In this document: positions 26,822 to 36,355 of the stretch, in pieces
How positions within the stretch are numbered: the first letter of the stretch is position 1
Layout of the letters: every line of letters begins with the position of its first letter
Source of the DNA: Solobacterium sp.
GTDB lineage: Bacteria; Bacillota_I; Bacilli_A; Erysipelotrichales; Erysipelotrichaceae
Direction: 5' to 3'
Assembly (NCBI GenBank): GCA_024696355.1
Contig: JAILGV010000166.1
Coordinates: 20,436 to 84,435, forward strand
Length of the DNA: 64,000 nucleotides
The notes under the pieces: generated by a model
Database searches by the model: none
What the model saw: only the letters and a program-made list of their open reading frames with translations
What the model was told of the DNA's origin: nothing
Program-made: the position numbers and the translations under genes

Positions 26822-29017
26822 ATGAAAAAGAAAAAGCGTCTTAAAACAGGGAATCTTCTGATCATGTCTGCTGCAGCGGCGGCACTGGTATTTTCCTTAT
26901 GGCTTTTTCCGGGGAAAGGATCTCCGGAAGAAATACCTGAAGCAGCAGCTGAAACTGCAGTGCCGTCCCAATCAGCAAACGCGGCTGCCGAAACCGCAGA
27001 ACCTCAGCCTTCCGCAGACATTCAGGAACCGCTGACTGCAGAATCATACTTTCATGTACCTGTTAAAACGGAATCATATGCAAAGGCCGGCAGCCTGCAG
27101 GAGAAATATGTATATGAAGCAGGCCCGCAGGGCATATATACAATCAGAAATACGGAGCTGCGCAGGGACTGCACATATAAGATTTCCTTTGCGTCTTCAG
27201 CAGACGGGACAGCACTTCTGAATATCAGAGTCTGCAGCAGCCGGACCGGTGAGGTTTATTTTGAAACGGATGCGGAGACAGCTTCCGGAACGTCCGTGAC
27301 TGAAAAAGAGTTTACTGTGTCGGATGACTGTGCGGATGCGGAAGCGGTAATACGGAATATGTCTGATTCCGTTTCTGTAATTCTTTCCAATCCGTGCATA
27401 TCGGCGGAGCGGCCTGAAATTCTGGTCAGGGTTTCCCAGGCGGGATATCTCTCCGGTGATGAAAAGCGGTGTACTTTCGCTGAAGATCCCGGTGATTTCT
27501 TTGACGCGGTCAATGCCGAAACGGGTCAGACGGTATATACAGGCACCATTGCCCAGAGAGGTTTCAATCCTGATACAGGGGAGTATAACAGTTACGGTGA
27601 GTTTACATCCGTGACACAGCCGGGCACATATTATATCCGCACCCAGAACGGGCACGAATCCTATCCGTTTGAAATTGCAGAGGATCCTTTTGCGGATCTG
27701 ACGGCAGCGCTTCTGCATGAATTTGTATATCAGAGGTGCGGATGTGACCTGAGTGAGTCCGCGGCCGGTTCTTATGCACATCCTGCATGTCATTCCGACG
27801 AGGCAGTTCTGTATAATACAGACCGCAGATATGATGTCAGCGGCGGCTGGCATGATGCGGCGGATTACGGAAGATATATGAAGACCGGAACCAAGGCAGT
27901 AAATGATCTTCTGTTTGCATATATGAGGGCACCGTATCTGTTTACGGACAACGACAGTGAACCGAATACCGGAAACGGCATTCCGGACATTCTTGACGAA
28001 GCAAGATATGAACTGGAGTGGATGCTGAAAATGCAGGAGGACAGCGGTGCCGTTCACATTAAAGTTGTTACCAGGAGATTTCCGAAAATGTATTATATGC
28101 CGAATGACTTCTGGTCCGGCCTGACGCTGATGGCAACCGAAACAATTTCCACGGCGGACTTCGGCGGAACGATGGCGGCAGCGTCAATTGCCTTCAGGCC
28201 CGTCGATGAAGCATTTGCGGATGAATGCCTGAATGCGGCAGTCAGGGCGGAACAGTATCTTTCGGCGCATCCGGGCATGACGGCTGTCTATAATCCGGCC
28301 GGATTTGACTGCGGCCAGTATCTGGATGAGAGTGATCAGGACGGAAGGTTTTATACGGAAACGGCACTGTATGCAGCGACCATGGACAGAAATTATCTGT
28401 ATAAGGCAGAGAGTATTTATAACGGGAATCCCCATGCGGCTGACGGAACAGGATGGAAGGATAACGGATTCTACGGAAGCTGGCTGTTTCTGACTTCCGG
28501 CGATGCTGCAGATGCGGAGCCGTGGCTTTACGAAAGCCTGGTCAGCCGGCTTTTGTCTGCGGCGGACACGTACCTTTATTATGCGCAGTCAACTGCCTAT
28601 AATGTGGCTGTCAATACATATAAATGGGGCTGCAGCGGCACCGTCTGTGACCGGAGCATTCAGCTGTGCATGGCATATGATCTGACCGGCAGGCAGGAAT
28701 ACCGTCAGGCTGCCGTGGAACAGCTGAGCTGGATTCTCGGCAGGAATGCCCTGAATAAATCGCTTGTGACCGGATTCGGTACGGATTACCCGCACGACAT
28801 TCACTGCCGGCTGACATACAATACGGCAGTTGAACTGAGAGGGACACTGGTTGCCGGTCCGGATGCATATTACGAAGATCCGGTGATTTCAGCTGTTCCT
28901 TACGGAACACCTGCCGCAAAAGTATACTTTGATAACAGCGGTTCCTATTCTACAAATGAATTTGCAATTTATTATAATTCCGCACTGATCAGCCTTCTGT
29001 CGTTCCTGCGGGCATAA
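26822..29017 (+). CDS. Glycoside hydrolase family 9 glycanase, surface-anchored or secreted
   Basis: Predicted endo-beta-glucanase-type enzyme of 731 residues. A basic N-terminus plus hydrophobic helix (IMSAAAAALVFSLWLF) serves as signal or anchor, followed by an Ala/Glu/Pro linker. Residues about 75-205 look like a CBM4/9-type carbohydrate-binding beta sandwich; about 212-295 is the CelD_N Ig-like domain (ILVRVSQAGYLSGDEKR); the GH9 (alpha/alpha)6 domain fills the rest. Catalytic Asp residues are in SGGWHDAADYGRY (near 340), the conserved block ILGRNALNKSLVTGFG near 645, and the acid Glu in STNEFAIYYN (near 711). Catalytic residues look intact. No dockerin is seen. The exact beta-glucan substrate cannot be told. 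Confidence 0.88.
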   Translation: MKKKKRLKTGNLLIMSAAAAALVFSLWLFPGKGSPEEIPEAAAETAVPSQSANAAAETAEPQPSADIQEPLTAESYFHVPVKTESYAKAGSLQEKYVYEAGPQGIYTIRNTELRRDCTYKISFASSADGTALLNIRVCSSRTGEVYFETDAETASGTSVTEKEFTVSDDCADAEAVIRNMSDSVSVILSNPCISAERPEILVRVSQAGYLSGDEKRCTFAEDPGDFFDAVNAETGQTVYTGTIAQRGFNPDTGEYNSYGEFTSVTQPGTYYIRTQNGHESYPFEIAEDPFADLTAALLHEFVYQRCGCDLSESAAGSYAHPACHSDEAVLYNTDRRYDVSGGWHDAADYGRYMKTGTKAVNDLLFAYMRAPYLFTDNDSEPNTGNGIPDILDEARYELEWMLKMQEDSGAVHIKVVTRRFPKMYYMPNDFWSGLTLMATETISTADFGGTMAAASIAFRPVDEAFADECLNAAVRAEQYLSAHPGMTAVYNPAGFDCGQYLDESDQDGRFYTETALYAATMDRNYLYKAESIYNGNPHAADGTGWKDNGFYGSWLFLTSGDAADAEPWLYESLVSRLLSAADTYLYYAQSTAYNVAVNTYKWGCSGTVCDRSIQLCMAYDLTGRQEYRQAAVEQLSWILGRNALNKSLVTGFGTDYPHDIHCRLTYNTAVELRGTLVAGPDAYYEDPVISAVPYGTPAAKVYFDNSGSYSTNEFAIYYNSALISLLSFLRA

Positions 29018-29079
29018 CAGAAACAGCAGGCATGTATGCACCGGCATATGCAGGACGCAGCCGGAATGAAAGGGAAGTT

Positions 29080-29610
29080 ATGAATACTGAAGAAATCAGT
29101 CTGGTAAAATGGCCTGCGGAAAGCAGGACTGCGCTGGATGAACTGTATGCCGCCGCAGATCAGTCAGAATGCCTCGTGCAGATGGCACTGCCGCTGGATC
29201 CTGAGCGAACCAGATCCTACCGGAGAAATATACTGCGCTCAAGAACAGAGGAGGGCCTGCGGTTTCTTTGCTGTGCGGTTATGCTTGACGGGAAAATTGC
29301 CGGCAAAATCGAGGCAACTGCCCACAGTGAGGAAGAAGCGGAAATTGACATTATTCTGAGAAAGGACTGCACAGGCAGGGGCATCGGCAGAAAAGCTGTT
29401 GCGGCATTTCATGAGATGCTGAAGGAAAAGCACTTCGCTTCTTCGGTCAGGGCATATGTTTCTGCCGGAAATGAAGCATGCATCCGTCTTCTTGAGCGGT
29501 CGGGATATACAAGAGGACGCAGATTTACTGCGGATGTTCTGATTCCCGGAGCAGGAAGCTATGTGATCCGTGAAGTCAGCGGATACGAGTATGTTTTCAG
29601 TCTGATCTGA
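29080..29610 (+). CDS. GNAT family N-acetyltransferase
   Basis: Acetyl-CoA-dependent acetyltransferase of 176 residues. The acetyl-CoA loop is CTGRGIGRKAVAAFHEM (RxxGxG/A form), preceded by the beta-strand EEEAEIDIILRKD, and followed by NEACIRLLERSGYTRGR. This resembles RimJ/RimL-like or small-molecule acetyltransferases; the substrate is unknown. An in-frame ATG at 29032 exists, but 29080 has AAAGGGAAG just upstream and gives the usual length. It lies 62 bases after the GH9 gene. Confidence 0.8.
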   Translation: MNTEEISLVKWPAESRTALDELYAAADQSECLVQMALPLDPERTRSYRRNILRSRTEEGLRFLCCAVMLDGKIAGKIEATAHSEEEAEIDIILRKDCTGRGIGRKAVAAFHEMLKEKHFASSVRAYVSAGNEACIRLLERSGYTRGRRFTADVLIPGAGSYVIREVSGYEYVFSLI

Positions 29611-29640
29611 CTGTAAAATACACATCGCTTGCGGCATATG

Positions 29641-29677
29641 AATCCGTCTGTACAGCGGTCATGACAGACGGATTTTT
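29641..29677 (+). terminator. Terminator after the GNAT gene
   Basis: An 11-bp stem AATCCGTCTGT (29641-29651)/ACAGACGGATT (29664-29674) followed by TTT. Confidence 0.85.
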
Positions 29678-29825
29678 CAGTTCTTTTTATGCGGCAAAGT
29701 GATAAAATTTACATGTGCGGCAATGCAGAATTCCGGATCATACCGATCAGAATATCAGACTTTTTTTCGTTATGCAGCATCCGGCATTCTTGATGTGCAT
29801 GCAATGCTCGTTGGGAGGATAAATC

Positions 29826-30761
29826 ATGAGCAGCTTCAAAGATCTCAGAATCGTGGACAATTTTTATCAGACTTCTCTTTTTTTCCCGATGCCTGTCGTG
29901 CTGATCGGCACACTGACAGATGACGGAAAGACGACTTTCGGACCGTATTCTCTTCTGGCTCCGTTTTATGTGGCCGGAAAAGACTTTTATGCAATGATGC
30001 TGGAATGCAGAAACAGTTCAAATACTGCGAGAAATCTGCTGAAGCATAAGAAATGCACTGTGAACTTTCTGCCGGATGACAGAAAGTATTTCAGGGAAAC
30101 GGTGAGGCTCGGATGGCCGGGCGACAGTCCCGAAGAGAAAATGAAAGATTTTAAATTAACACTGGAAGACGGACTGCGGAAGGAGGAAGATCCGGAAGGT
30201 GCTTATCCGCAGGTAATCCGGGAGGCATTCCAGGTTATGGAATGTACATGGGCTGACTGGCTGGACGGTGCGGAAAATGACAGGCCTCTTGAAGACGGTG
30301 AGGATCATTATAATCTTGATCATTATCATGATTTCAACGGAATCACGACACCTTACGGGGCTCATTTCGTTCTGAAGATTGACAGGATTCTGATGAAGGA
30401 AAAATACTACAGCACGATTGTAAACGGCGTGAAAGCATCAGGATTTCCGCGCATACCGGTTGATTACGGATACAGAGATTCAAAAAACTTCTGGTATACG
30501 AAACACAGAAGACCGATACCGGAACTTCTGCCGATGAGAGAAACAACGGTGCAGTCTGTACGCTATGCGGCCGACCGGCTTCAGAGCGAGGTTCAGTTTA
30601 CGGATGATGCTCTGGCTATGCTGGTCAAAGTTCCGCGGATTTTTCTGCCGACAGTGCTGAAAGGATGCGTGAAATGGGCGGAGGAAAACAATGTCAGTGT
30701 GATCACGGAGAAAGAAATGAAGATCATAAATGACAAGCGCTCCAGGGAAAAAAAGAAATGA
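29826..30761 (+). CDS. Flavin reductase-like (FMN-binding split barrel) protein
   Basis: Cytosolic protein of 311 residues whose first 200 resemble the flavin_reductase/flavoredoxin fold: FFPMPVVLIGTLTDDGKTTFGPYSLLAPF, then ECRNSSNTARNLLKHKKCTVNFL. A C-terminal extension (about 210-311) is not assigned and ends in a helix rich in Lys and Glu. Likely binds FMN; substrate unknown. Start has GGGAGGA upstream. A possible TGA-extended TAAAAT box at 29700-29708 leaves a leader of about 110 bases in which I see no defined element. Confidence 0.75.
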   Translation: MSSFKDLRIVDNFYQTSLFFPMPVVLIGTLTDDGKTTFGPYSLLAPFYVAGKDFYAMMLECRNSSNTARNLLKHKKCTVNFLPDDRKYFRETVRLGWPGDSPEEKMKDFKLTLEDGLRKEEDPEGAYPQVIREAFQVMECTWADWLDGAENDRPLEDGEDHYNLDHYHDFNGITTPYGAHFVLKIDRILMKEKYYSTIVNGVKASGFPRIPVDYGYRDSKNFWYTKHRRPIPELLPMRETTVQSVRYAADRLQSEVQFTDDALAMLVKVPRIFLPTVLKGCVKWAEENNVSVITEKEMKIINDKRSREKKK

Positions 30762-30766
30762 CAGCA

Positions 30767-30799
30767 GGGACACGGCGGGAAAACCGCGTCTCTTTTTTT
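30767..30799 (+). terminator. Terminator after the flavin reductase-like gene
   Basis: GGGACACGG (30767-30775) pairs with CCGCGTCTC (30784-30792) with one mismatch, followed by seven T. A second small hairpin (ACCCGG/CCGGGT) follows at about 30808-30824. Confidence 0.8.
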
Positions 30800-30910
30800 A
30801 TGTTTGGACCCGGTATTCCCGGGTGAAGAATGTCACTGCGTCCCATGCTGAGATATGGTAAGATGATGACAGAGGTTATCATTAAAAAATAATTAAAAAG
30901 GAGTCTGACT

Positions 30911-32371
30911 ATGAGACAATTCACACGCGATGAACGTTACCGGGTGCTGAAGAGCGCAGATGAGATCAGGGATCTGTATGAAAAAATCAAAGATTCCGAA
31001 TACCGGCAGGAATATCATATTCAGCCGGTTACCGGACTTTCTTCTGATCCCAACGGCTTCGTGAAACATGGTGATACATGGCATCTGTTCTACCAGTGGA
31101 CGCCCTGGGGCGCTGTTCACGGATTAAAGTACTGGTATCATGTAACTTCCGAAGATCTGGTGCACTGGAAAAATGAGGGAATCGGACTGGCTGCAGATAC
31201 TGAATATGACAACAAAGGAGTGCATTCAGGATCCGCATATTCAGCGGACGATGAGCTGTATCTGTTTTATACCGGCAACCACAGGGATGAAAACTGGGTG
31301 AGGACCCCTTATACGTGCGCGGCTGAACTGAGGAGTGACGGAACCGCGGCAAAGCTCAGTAAACCTTTATTCGGACCGCATCCGGATTATACGGAGCATC
31401 AGCGGGATCCCAAGATCTTCTGGTCTCAGGAAAAGAATAAGTTCTATATTTTTATCGGTGCCCAGAATAAGGAACTGCAGGGGAAAATCCTGGTATACAG
31501 CAGCGACAGGCTGCTGGAAGGATGGAAGTTCGAAGGAGAACTGAAGGTTCCCGGATATGAGGCATTCGGCGGAATGTGGGAGTGTCCCTCCATTGAGCAT
31601 ATCTGCGGAAAAGACCTCCTGATTTTCTCTCCGCAGTACATGAAATATCCGGGCAGAGGGGAAAGCACGAATCATAACGGCTATATGGTCGGGCGGATGG
31701 ACTTTGATACGCTGACATTCACCCCGGAAAGAGAGTTTACACTGCTGGATTACGGTTTTGATTTTTACGCTGCACAGTGTGCATCCGGCGTAAATGCTGA
31801 AGATCATGCCGTGCTGATCGCATGGATCGGTCTGCCGGACAATCATTATCCGACGGAAGAGGAAGACTGGGAAGGCTCCCAGAGTATGTGCCGCATTATT
31901 ACGATCGATGAAAACAACCGCCTGATACAAAGACCGGCGGAAGCTCTGAAGAGTCTGCGCATCAGCTCAGGAAAGGCAGACGGAACGCTTCCGCATGCCT
32001 GTGAACTTGACATAGATGTCAGTGACGGGGATTTTGATCTGAACCTGTTTACAAAAGAAGACGGAAGCGGCGGACTGCGGATGCACTATAATTCAGCGGA
32101 ACTGTGCTTCACCGTTGACAAATCTCCGCTTGACATGCGCTTCAACGAAAAGGTATTTGAGCAGGCGTATCTTCCGGTGTTCACACCGCTCAGAAAGCTT
32201 GAAGTATTTATTGACCGCAGTTCCGTTGAGATCTTCTGCAACGGGGGAGAATCAACATTTACTGCCCATGTTTTCCCGACAGAAAGAGAGCACTTCTATA
32301 CCGTCAGCGACGGCGCGGAAGTGACGGTATATGAACTGAAGAAAGCAGTTACGGATGAGTTTAAGGTCTGA
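30911..32371 (+). CDS. Glycoside hydrolase family 32 (sucrose-6-phosphate hydrolase / beta-fructosidase)
   Basis: Hydrolyses terminal fructosyl bonds; 486 residues, no signal peptide, so intracellular. GH32 motifs: SSDPNGF near residue 44 (nucleophile Asp; the usual preceding Asn is Ser), HSGSAY, RDPKIFW near 165, and the acid/base in MWECPSIEH near 224. A C-terminal beta-sandwich follows (VFIDRSSVEIFCNGGE). Best guess is sucrose-6-phosphate hydrolase (ScrB/SacA), but no sucrose PTS or ScrR is adjacent, so free sucrose or fructo-oligosaccharides are also possible. The Shine-Dalgarno is AAAGGAG. Confidence 0.9.
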   Translation: MRQFTRDERYRVLKSADEIRDLYEKIKDSEYRQEYHIQPVTGLSSDPNGFVKHGDTWHLFYQWTPWGAVHGLKYWYHVTSEDLVHWKNEGIGLAADTEYDNKGVHSGSAYSADDELYLFYTGNHRDENWVRTPYTCAAELRSDGTAAKLSKPLFGPHPDYTEHQRDPKIFWSQEKNKFYIFIGAQNKELQGKILVYSSDRLLEGWKFEGELKVPGYEAFGGMWECPSIEHICGKDLLIFSPQYMKYPGRGESTNHNGYMVGRMDFDTLTFTPEREFTLLDYGFDFYAAQCASGVNAEDHAVLIAWIGLPDNHYPTEEEDWEGSQSMCRIITIDENNRLIQRPAEALKSLRISSGKADGTLPHACELDIDVSDGDFDLNLFTKEDGSGGLRMHYNSAELCFTVDKSPLDMRFNEKVFEQAYLPVFTPLRKLEVFIDRSSVEIFCNGGESTFTAHVFPTEREHFYTVSDGAEVTVYELKKAVTDEFKV

Positions 32372-32372
32372 T

Positions 32373-32726
32373 ATGTATACATTTGTATGTTATGAAAAAT
32401 GCGGCACATGCCGCAAAGCGGAAAAATGGCTGAGGGAAAATAATATCCCTTATGCAAAGCGCCCGATCAGGGAGGAAAATCCGAACCGTGAGGAACTGAA
32501 AAAATGGAATGCACTGTCCGGTACGGAGCCGAAGAAGTTCTTTAACACATCAGGACAGCTTTACCGTTCGATGAATATCAAAGACAGGCTGAAATCCATG
32601 AGTGATGACGAAATATTCGGGCTGCTTTCGACAGACGGAATGCTGGTGAAGCGTCCGCTCCTTGTGGCTGATGATTTTGTGCTTGCCGGATTCAAGGAAG
32701 AGGAGTGGAAAAACAAGCTTCTCTGA
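32373..32726 (+). CDS. ArsC/Spx family protein (arsenate reductase-like)
   Basis: Thioredoxin-fold protein of 117 residues. Motif CEKCGTCRKA-like sequence near residue 6-16 (YEKCGTCRKAEKWL) gives the CxxC typical of Spx and YffB/ArsC relatives; RPIREENPNREEL and VKRPLLVADDFVLAGF are family blocks. It begins 1 base after the GH32 stop, so the two are cotranscribed. It lacks the clear arsenate-reductase context (no arsB or arsR), so a Spx-like or uncharacterised thiol role is as likely. Confidence 0.85.
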   Translation: MYTFVCYEKCGTCRKAEKWLRENNIPYAKRPIREENPNREELKKWNALSGTEPKKFFNTSGQLYRSMNIKDRLKSMSDDEIFGLLSTDGMLVKRPLLVADDFVLAGFKEEEWKNKLL

Positions 32727-32735
32727 ACATCATAT

Positions 32736-32758
32736 AAAACACTCTCCGGAGTGTTTTT
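32736..32758 (+). terminator. Terminator after the GH32 unit
   Basis: A 9-bp perfect stem AAAACACTC/GAGTGTTTT with loop TCCG, ending in T. Confidence 0.9.
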
Positions 32759-32851
32759 CTGACTGTGCGTGCAGAAAGCTGATTTACGGGATATCGGAAG
32801 TGATCATCGTATAATGATTCTGCGGGGATGAATAAGGGAAAAGGAGTGCAT

Positions 32852-34975
32852 ATGACAGATAAAATCAGAATCAGTGCATATTACAACGGGATTTATACAG
32901 ACGGAAGCGACGGATCTTTGAAAATCAGGTATGCTGCGGAAGCCTGCGGTGAGAATTTCTGTGAATATCATGCGGAAGTGACAAACTGTACGGATTCTGA
33001 TCTGTATCTGGAAAAAGTCTGCCTGCTGGATGTGATGTCTCCGGCTGAACTCGGCATCGGTGAAGGTCCTTATACGGTTTTCAGGAGCGGCAGGCATAAA
33101 AATGACATGCCGGGTGAGTTTGTCACCGGATGCAGGGATGAGCGGCTCAATGATGTTTCCTCGGTTATGGCGGAAACCGGGGGAAGCCTGGAATCGGGAA
33201 GCGGGAAAAGCGCCGTCAGTGATCATCTGACACTGCTGAAGGATGCAGAGGGAAAAGTACTGGCGCTGGAATTTATCACCGGCCGCGACCAGCTGTTTCA
33301 GACGGTGATCGAGCTTGATGATGACGGCAGCATCAAACGCATAAAGGCAGAAACAATATTCAGGATTTTCATAAAGCCCGGGCAGACCGTACGCACGGAA
33401 ACACTGCGGACGGCGGTAACGGCGGATCCTGAGGAGGAAATTCTTTCTTTTGCACGGCGGAAAGCCGCCCTTTACGGAAGCCGCTGTCAAAGGCATCCGG
33501 CAGTCTTCTGCACATGGTATTATTACGGACTGACTGTATCTTATGAAGATGTCTGCACATGTCTCAATATCATCCGTGACCGCAGGCTCCCGTATGACGT
33601 ATTCCAGGTAGACGAAGGCTGGGAGGTTACGCTCGGAGAGTATGTTCCCAACAGCAGATTCCCGCTGTCAATGAAGGAGCTGGCCGATCAGATCAGAAAT
33701 GCCGGCTATACTCCGGGACTGTGGTCCAGCCCGTTTGTGGCCCATGAAACTGCCGGAATCTGGAAAAAACATCCGGAATGGATTTTGAGGGACAGATCTG
33801 GAGAGCCCTGTCTGTTTCCGATGAATGACACGGTTTATTACGTATTCGATATCACGAATCAGGAAACATACCGGTATTTTACAGAACTGTATCAGATGTT
33901 TACGGATGAATGGGGCTACAGCTATCACAAGCTGGATTTCACCAGAGCGGCAGTGATTTTTGAGGATGCTGATTTCCATGATAAAACGGTCACACTGGCT
34001 CAGGCGTATTACCGGGCTGTCAGTGCCGTGCGCAGGGGAATGGGGGAAGAATCATTCTTTCTGATGTGCGGCGGCCTGTATGACCCGGTTATCGGTCTGG
34101 TGGACGGGCAGCGCACCGGCTCCGATGTGCTGGCAATGTGGAGTTCTTCCGTCAATCAGGGCGGAAAGACGGCACCGTATACCATCAGACAGAGCATTCA
34201 GCGCTTCTATATGAATGAGTGGTGGGCGAATGATCCGGATGCTCTGATGATCCGCAGAAATCATGTGATGGAGAGGAATCTGCGGCTGACATACGGTCTT
34301 CTGAATGATGATGAAATCAGGACAAGTCTGATCAATCAGTTTGCGGCCGGGGGCATTATGTGCCAGACAGAACCGATGGACAGGATTACGGATGACCGTC
34401 TGCTTGAAATAAGACACATTCTTCCGGTGACCGAGGTTAAGGCGCGCCCGCTGGATCTGATGGCAGGGAAACGCTTCCCCGAAGCAGTTGACGTATATGT
34501 CGGAAAGACCGGCGTTCACTGCATCTGTCTGATCAACTGGTCGGATACCGATCCGCTTCAGGTCAGACTCGATCTGTCAAAGCTCAGTCTTCCGGAAGGT
34601 GAATATGCGGTCTGCGATTTTTACGGAAAGAAATACTGCCTCGGGGTAAAGTCGGACGGTATTGCGGAACTGGGGATGATCAGCCCTCACGGGGCAACTG
34701 TCATCAAAGTTGAGCGCATGGCGGACAGGCCGGTTATCACGGCTTCCGACAGTCATTATTCGATGGGTGCGGAATGCACTGTGCTGGACGTTGACGAAGG
34801 AATTCTGAGAATCAAAAAGAAGCGTATTCTGCCGGTTGCAGACAGATACACGGTCTGGCTGCCGGGTGAGTGGCATCTGAACGGAAAAAAGACGGTTGAG
34901 GCAGTTATCGAGGCTGATCAGTCTGAGTTTGAACTGCGGCTGGAAACCGGCTCCGGCATAGATGCATCATACTGA
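32852..34975 (+). CDS. Glycoside hydrolase family 36 alpha-galactosidase-like enzyme
   Basis: Retaining glycosidase of 707 residues, no signal peptide. An N-terminal beta domain is followed by the catalytic barrel: FQVDEGWEVTLGEY near residue 250, the nucleophile region YHKLDFTRA (Asp near 362) and the acid/base region DGQRTGSDVLAMW (Asp near 424). A C-terminal antiparallel domain ends the protein. The active-site strings diverge from standard AgaA/RafA forms, so galactoside specificity is probable rather than certain. The start at 32852 has AAAGGAG; an in-frame ATG at 32828 is less likely. The gene is followed after 16 bases by GH28, probably one operon. Confidence 0.82.
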   Translation: MTDKIRISAYYNGIYTDGSDGSLKIRYAAEACGENFCEYHAEVTNCTDSDLYLEKVCLLDVMSPAELGIGEGPYTVFRSGRHKNDMPGEFVTGCRDERLNDVSSVMAETGGSLESGSGKSAVSDHLTLLKDAEGKVLALEFITGRDQLFQTVIELDDDGSIKRIKAETIFRIFIKPGQTVRTETLRTAVTADPEEEILSFARRKAALYGSRCQRHPAVFCTWYYYGLTVSYEDVCTCLNIIRDRRLPYDVFQVDEGWEVTLGEYVPNSRFPLSMKELADQIRNAGYTPGLWSSPFVAHETAGIWKKHPEWILRDRSGEPCLFPMNDTVYYVFDITNQETYRYFTELYQMFTDEWGYSYHKLDFTRAAVIFEDADFHDKTVTLAQAYYRAVSAVRRGMGEESFFLMCGGLYDPVIGLVDGQRTGSDVLAMWSSSVNQGGKTAPYTIRQSIQRFYMNEWWANDPDALMIRRNHVMERNLRLTYGLLNDDEIRTSLINQFAAGGIMCQTEPMDRITDDRLLEIRHILPVTEVKARPLDLMAGKRFPEAVDVYVGKTGVHCICLINWSDTDPLQVRLDLSKLSLPEGEYAVCDFYGKKYCLGVKSDGIAELGMISPHGATVIKVERMADRPVITASDSHYSMGAECTVLDVDEGILRIKKKRILPVADRYTVWLPGEWHLNGKKTVEAVIEADQSEFELRLETGSGIDASY

Positions 34976-34991
34976 AATCGGAGGGAAAATC

Positions 34992-36320
34992 ATGTTTCGT
35001 GAATTCAAGGTTAATCTTCCGGAGATCTCCCGGAATGAATATGACATCCGCGGCTTCGGTGCCGTTCCGGGAGGAAAGGTCTCAAATACAAATGCTTTCA
35101 GGGAAGCCATTCAGGCGGCATCGGCTGCCGGCGGACGGGTTACAGTCCCAAACGGAATCTGGCTGACAGGTCCGATCAGACTTCTTTCCGGTGTTGAACT
35201 TCATCTTGCGGATAATGCACTGATTGTTTTCAGCAAAAACAGGGAGGAGTATCCGCTCCGGGTCACTGATTACGAAGGAATCCGGAGGATCCGGGCTGTT
35301 TCTCCGATAACGGCGGAAAATGCCGAAAATATTGCAATTACGGGAAGCGGGACAATCAACGGAAGCGGTCATCTCTGGCGGCCGGTAAAGCAGTTCAAAC
35401 TGACGGAACGGCAGTGGAACAGGATCACGGGCGGTCCCGGCAGAGTGATTGACAGCAGTGAAGGAGGCATCTGGGTTCCGACGGAAACAATTTATCAGGC
35501 CCGCTATGCAGGGGAGGTATTCCCTGACAGCTGTGACTCTGAAGAGGAGGCACTTGCAAAAGCCGCACCGTATTATGATTTTTACCGGCCGGTTCTGCTG
35601 AGCCTGCGCTTCTGCAGAAAAGTGCTGATTGAAGATGTTCATCTGCAGAATTCGCCTGCATGGAGTATTCATCCGTATTTCTGCGAAGATCTGACACTGC
35701 GCGGCATCAGTGTAAACAATCCTTATTATGCACAGAACGGGGACGGTATTGATATTGATTCCTGTGACCGTGTGCATATGCATCACTGCAGCTTCCAGAC
35801 CGGGGATGACGGCATCTGTCTGAAAGCCGGAAAAGACAGGGAGGCCAGAAAACTGAAAAAGCCATGTGAAAACATTCTGATCCATGACTGCATGGTGGGA
35901 AGAAGCTTCGGCGGTTTTGTAATCGGAAGCGAAATGTCGCGCGGTATCCGGAACGTACTGATCCGTGACTGCACTTTTATCGATTCCGATACGGGAATCC
36001 GTTTTAAAAGTGCAATGGGACGCGGCGGAACAGTCGAGGATATTTACATGAGGGATATTCTGATGGTGAATATTCAGAATGAGACAGTCAGGATTTCAAT
36101 GGATTACGTGCACAATCAGATGGATTACCATGATCCTGTTGTTCAGAGCGATGACCCCGAGGATATTCCCGAGTTCAGAAATCTGTATTTTGAACGCTGC
36201 ATCTGTCCGGATCAGAATGCGCATGTAATTATCACGCCGCTTGACGGGTATCCTGATTCCGTACATGATGTATTCTTTACCGGCTGTGTTCTCGGACAGA
36301 CAGAAAAAAAGGCTGAATGA
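34992..36320 (+). CDS. Glycoside hydrolase family 28 (polygalacturonase-like)
   Basis: Right-handed beta-helix enzyme of 442 residues acting on galacturonans or rhamnogalacturonan oligosaccharides. Family signs: the N-terminal segment IRGFGAVPGG, NGDGIDIDSC near residue 250, the Asp pair TGDDGICLKAG near 272, the SFGGFVIGSEMS block near 309 (variant of GHGxSIGS) and GIRFKS near 338 (RIK site). No signal peptide, so it should work inside the cell on imported oligomers, like YesS/YteR-type systems. It directly follows GH36 and is convergent with an RpiR gene. Confidence 0.87.
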   Translation: MFREFKVNLPEISRNEYDIRGFGAVPGGKVSNTNAFREAIQAASAAGGRVTVPNGIWLTGPIRLLSGVELHLADNALIVFSKNREEYPLRVTDYEGIRRIRAVSPITAENAENIAITGSGTINGSGHLWRPVKQFKLTERQWNRITGGPGRVIDSSEGGIWVPTETIYQARYAGEVFPDSCDSEEEALAKAAPYYDFYRPVLLSLRFCRKVLIEDVHLQNSPAWSIHPYFCEDLTLRGISVNNPYYAQNGDGIDIDSCDRVHMHHCSFQTGDDGICLKAGKDREARKLKKPCENILIHDCMVGRSFGGFVIGSEMSRGIRNVLIRDCTFIDSDTGIRFKSAMGRGGTVEDIYMRDILMVNIQNETVRISMDYVHNQMDYHDPVVQSDDPEDIPEFRNLYFERCICPDQNAHVIITPLDGYPDSVHDVFFTGCVLGQTEKKAE

Positions 36321-36355
36321 GCCGCATCCGGTCCTGTTCTGCCTTTGCTGGTGTT

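Noticed and set aside
29018..29079. N-terminal extension of the GNAT protein from ATG 29032
   Set aside because: The extension is not family-like and lacks a Shine-Dalgarno; ATG 29080 has AAAGGGAAG at a good distance.
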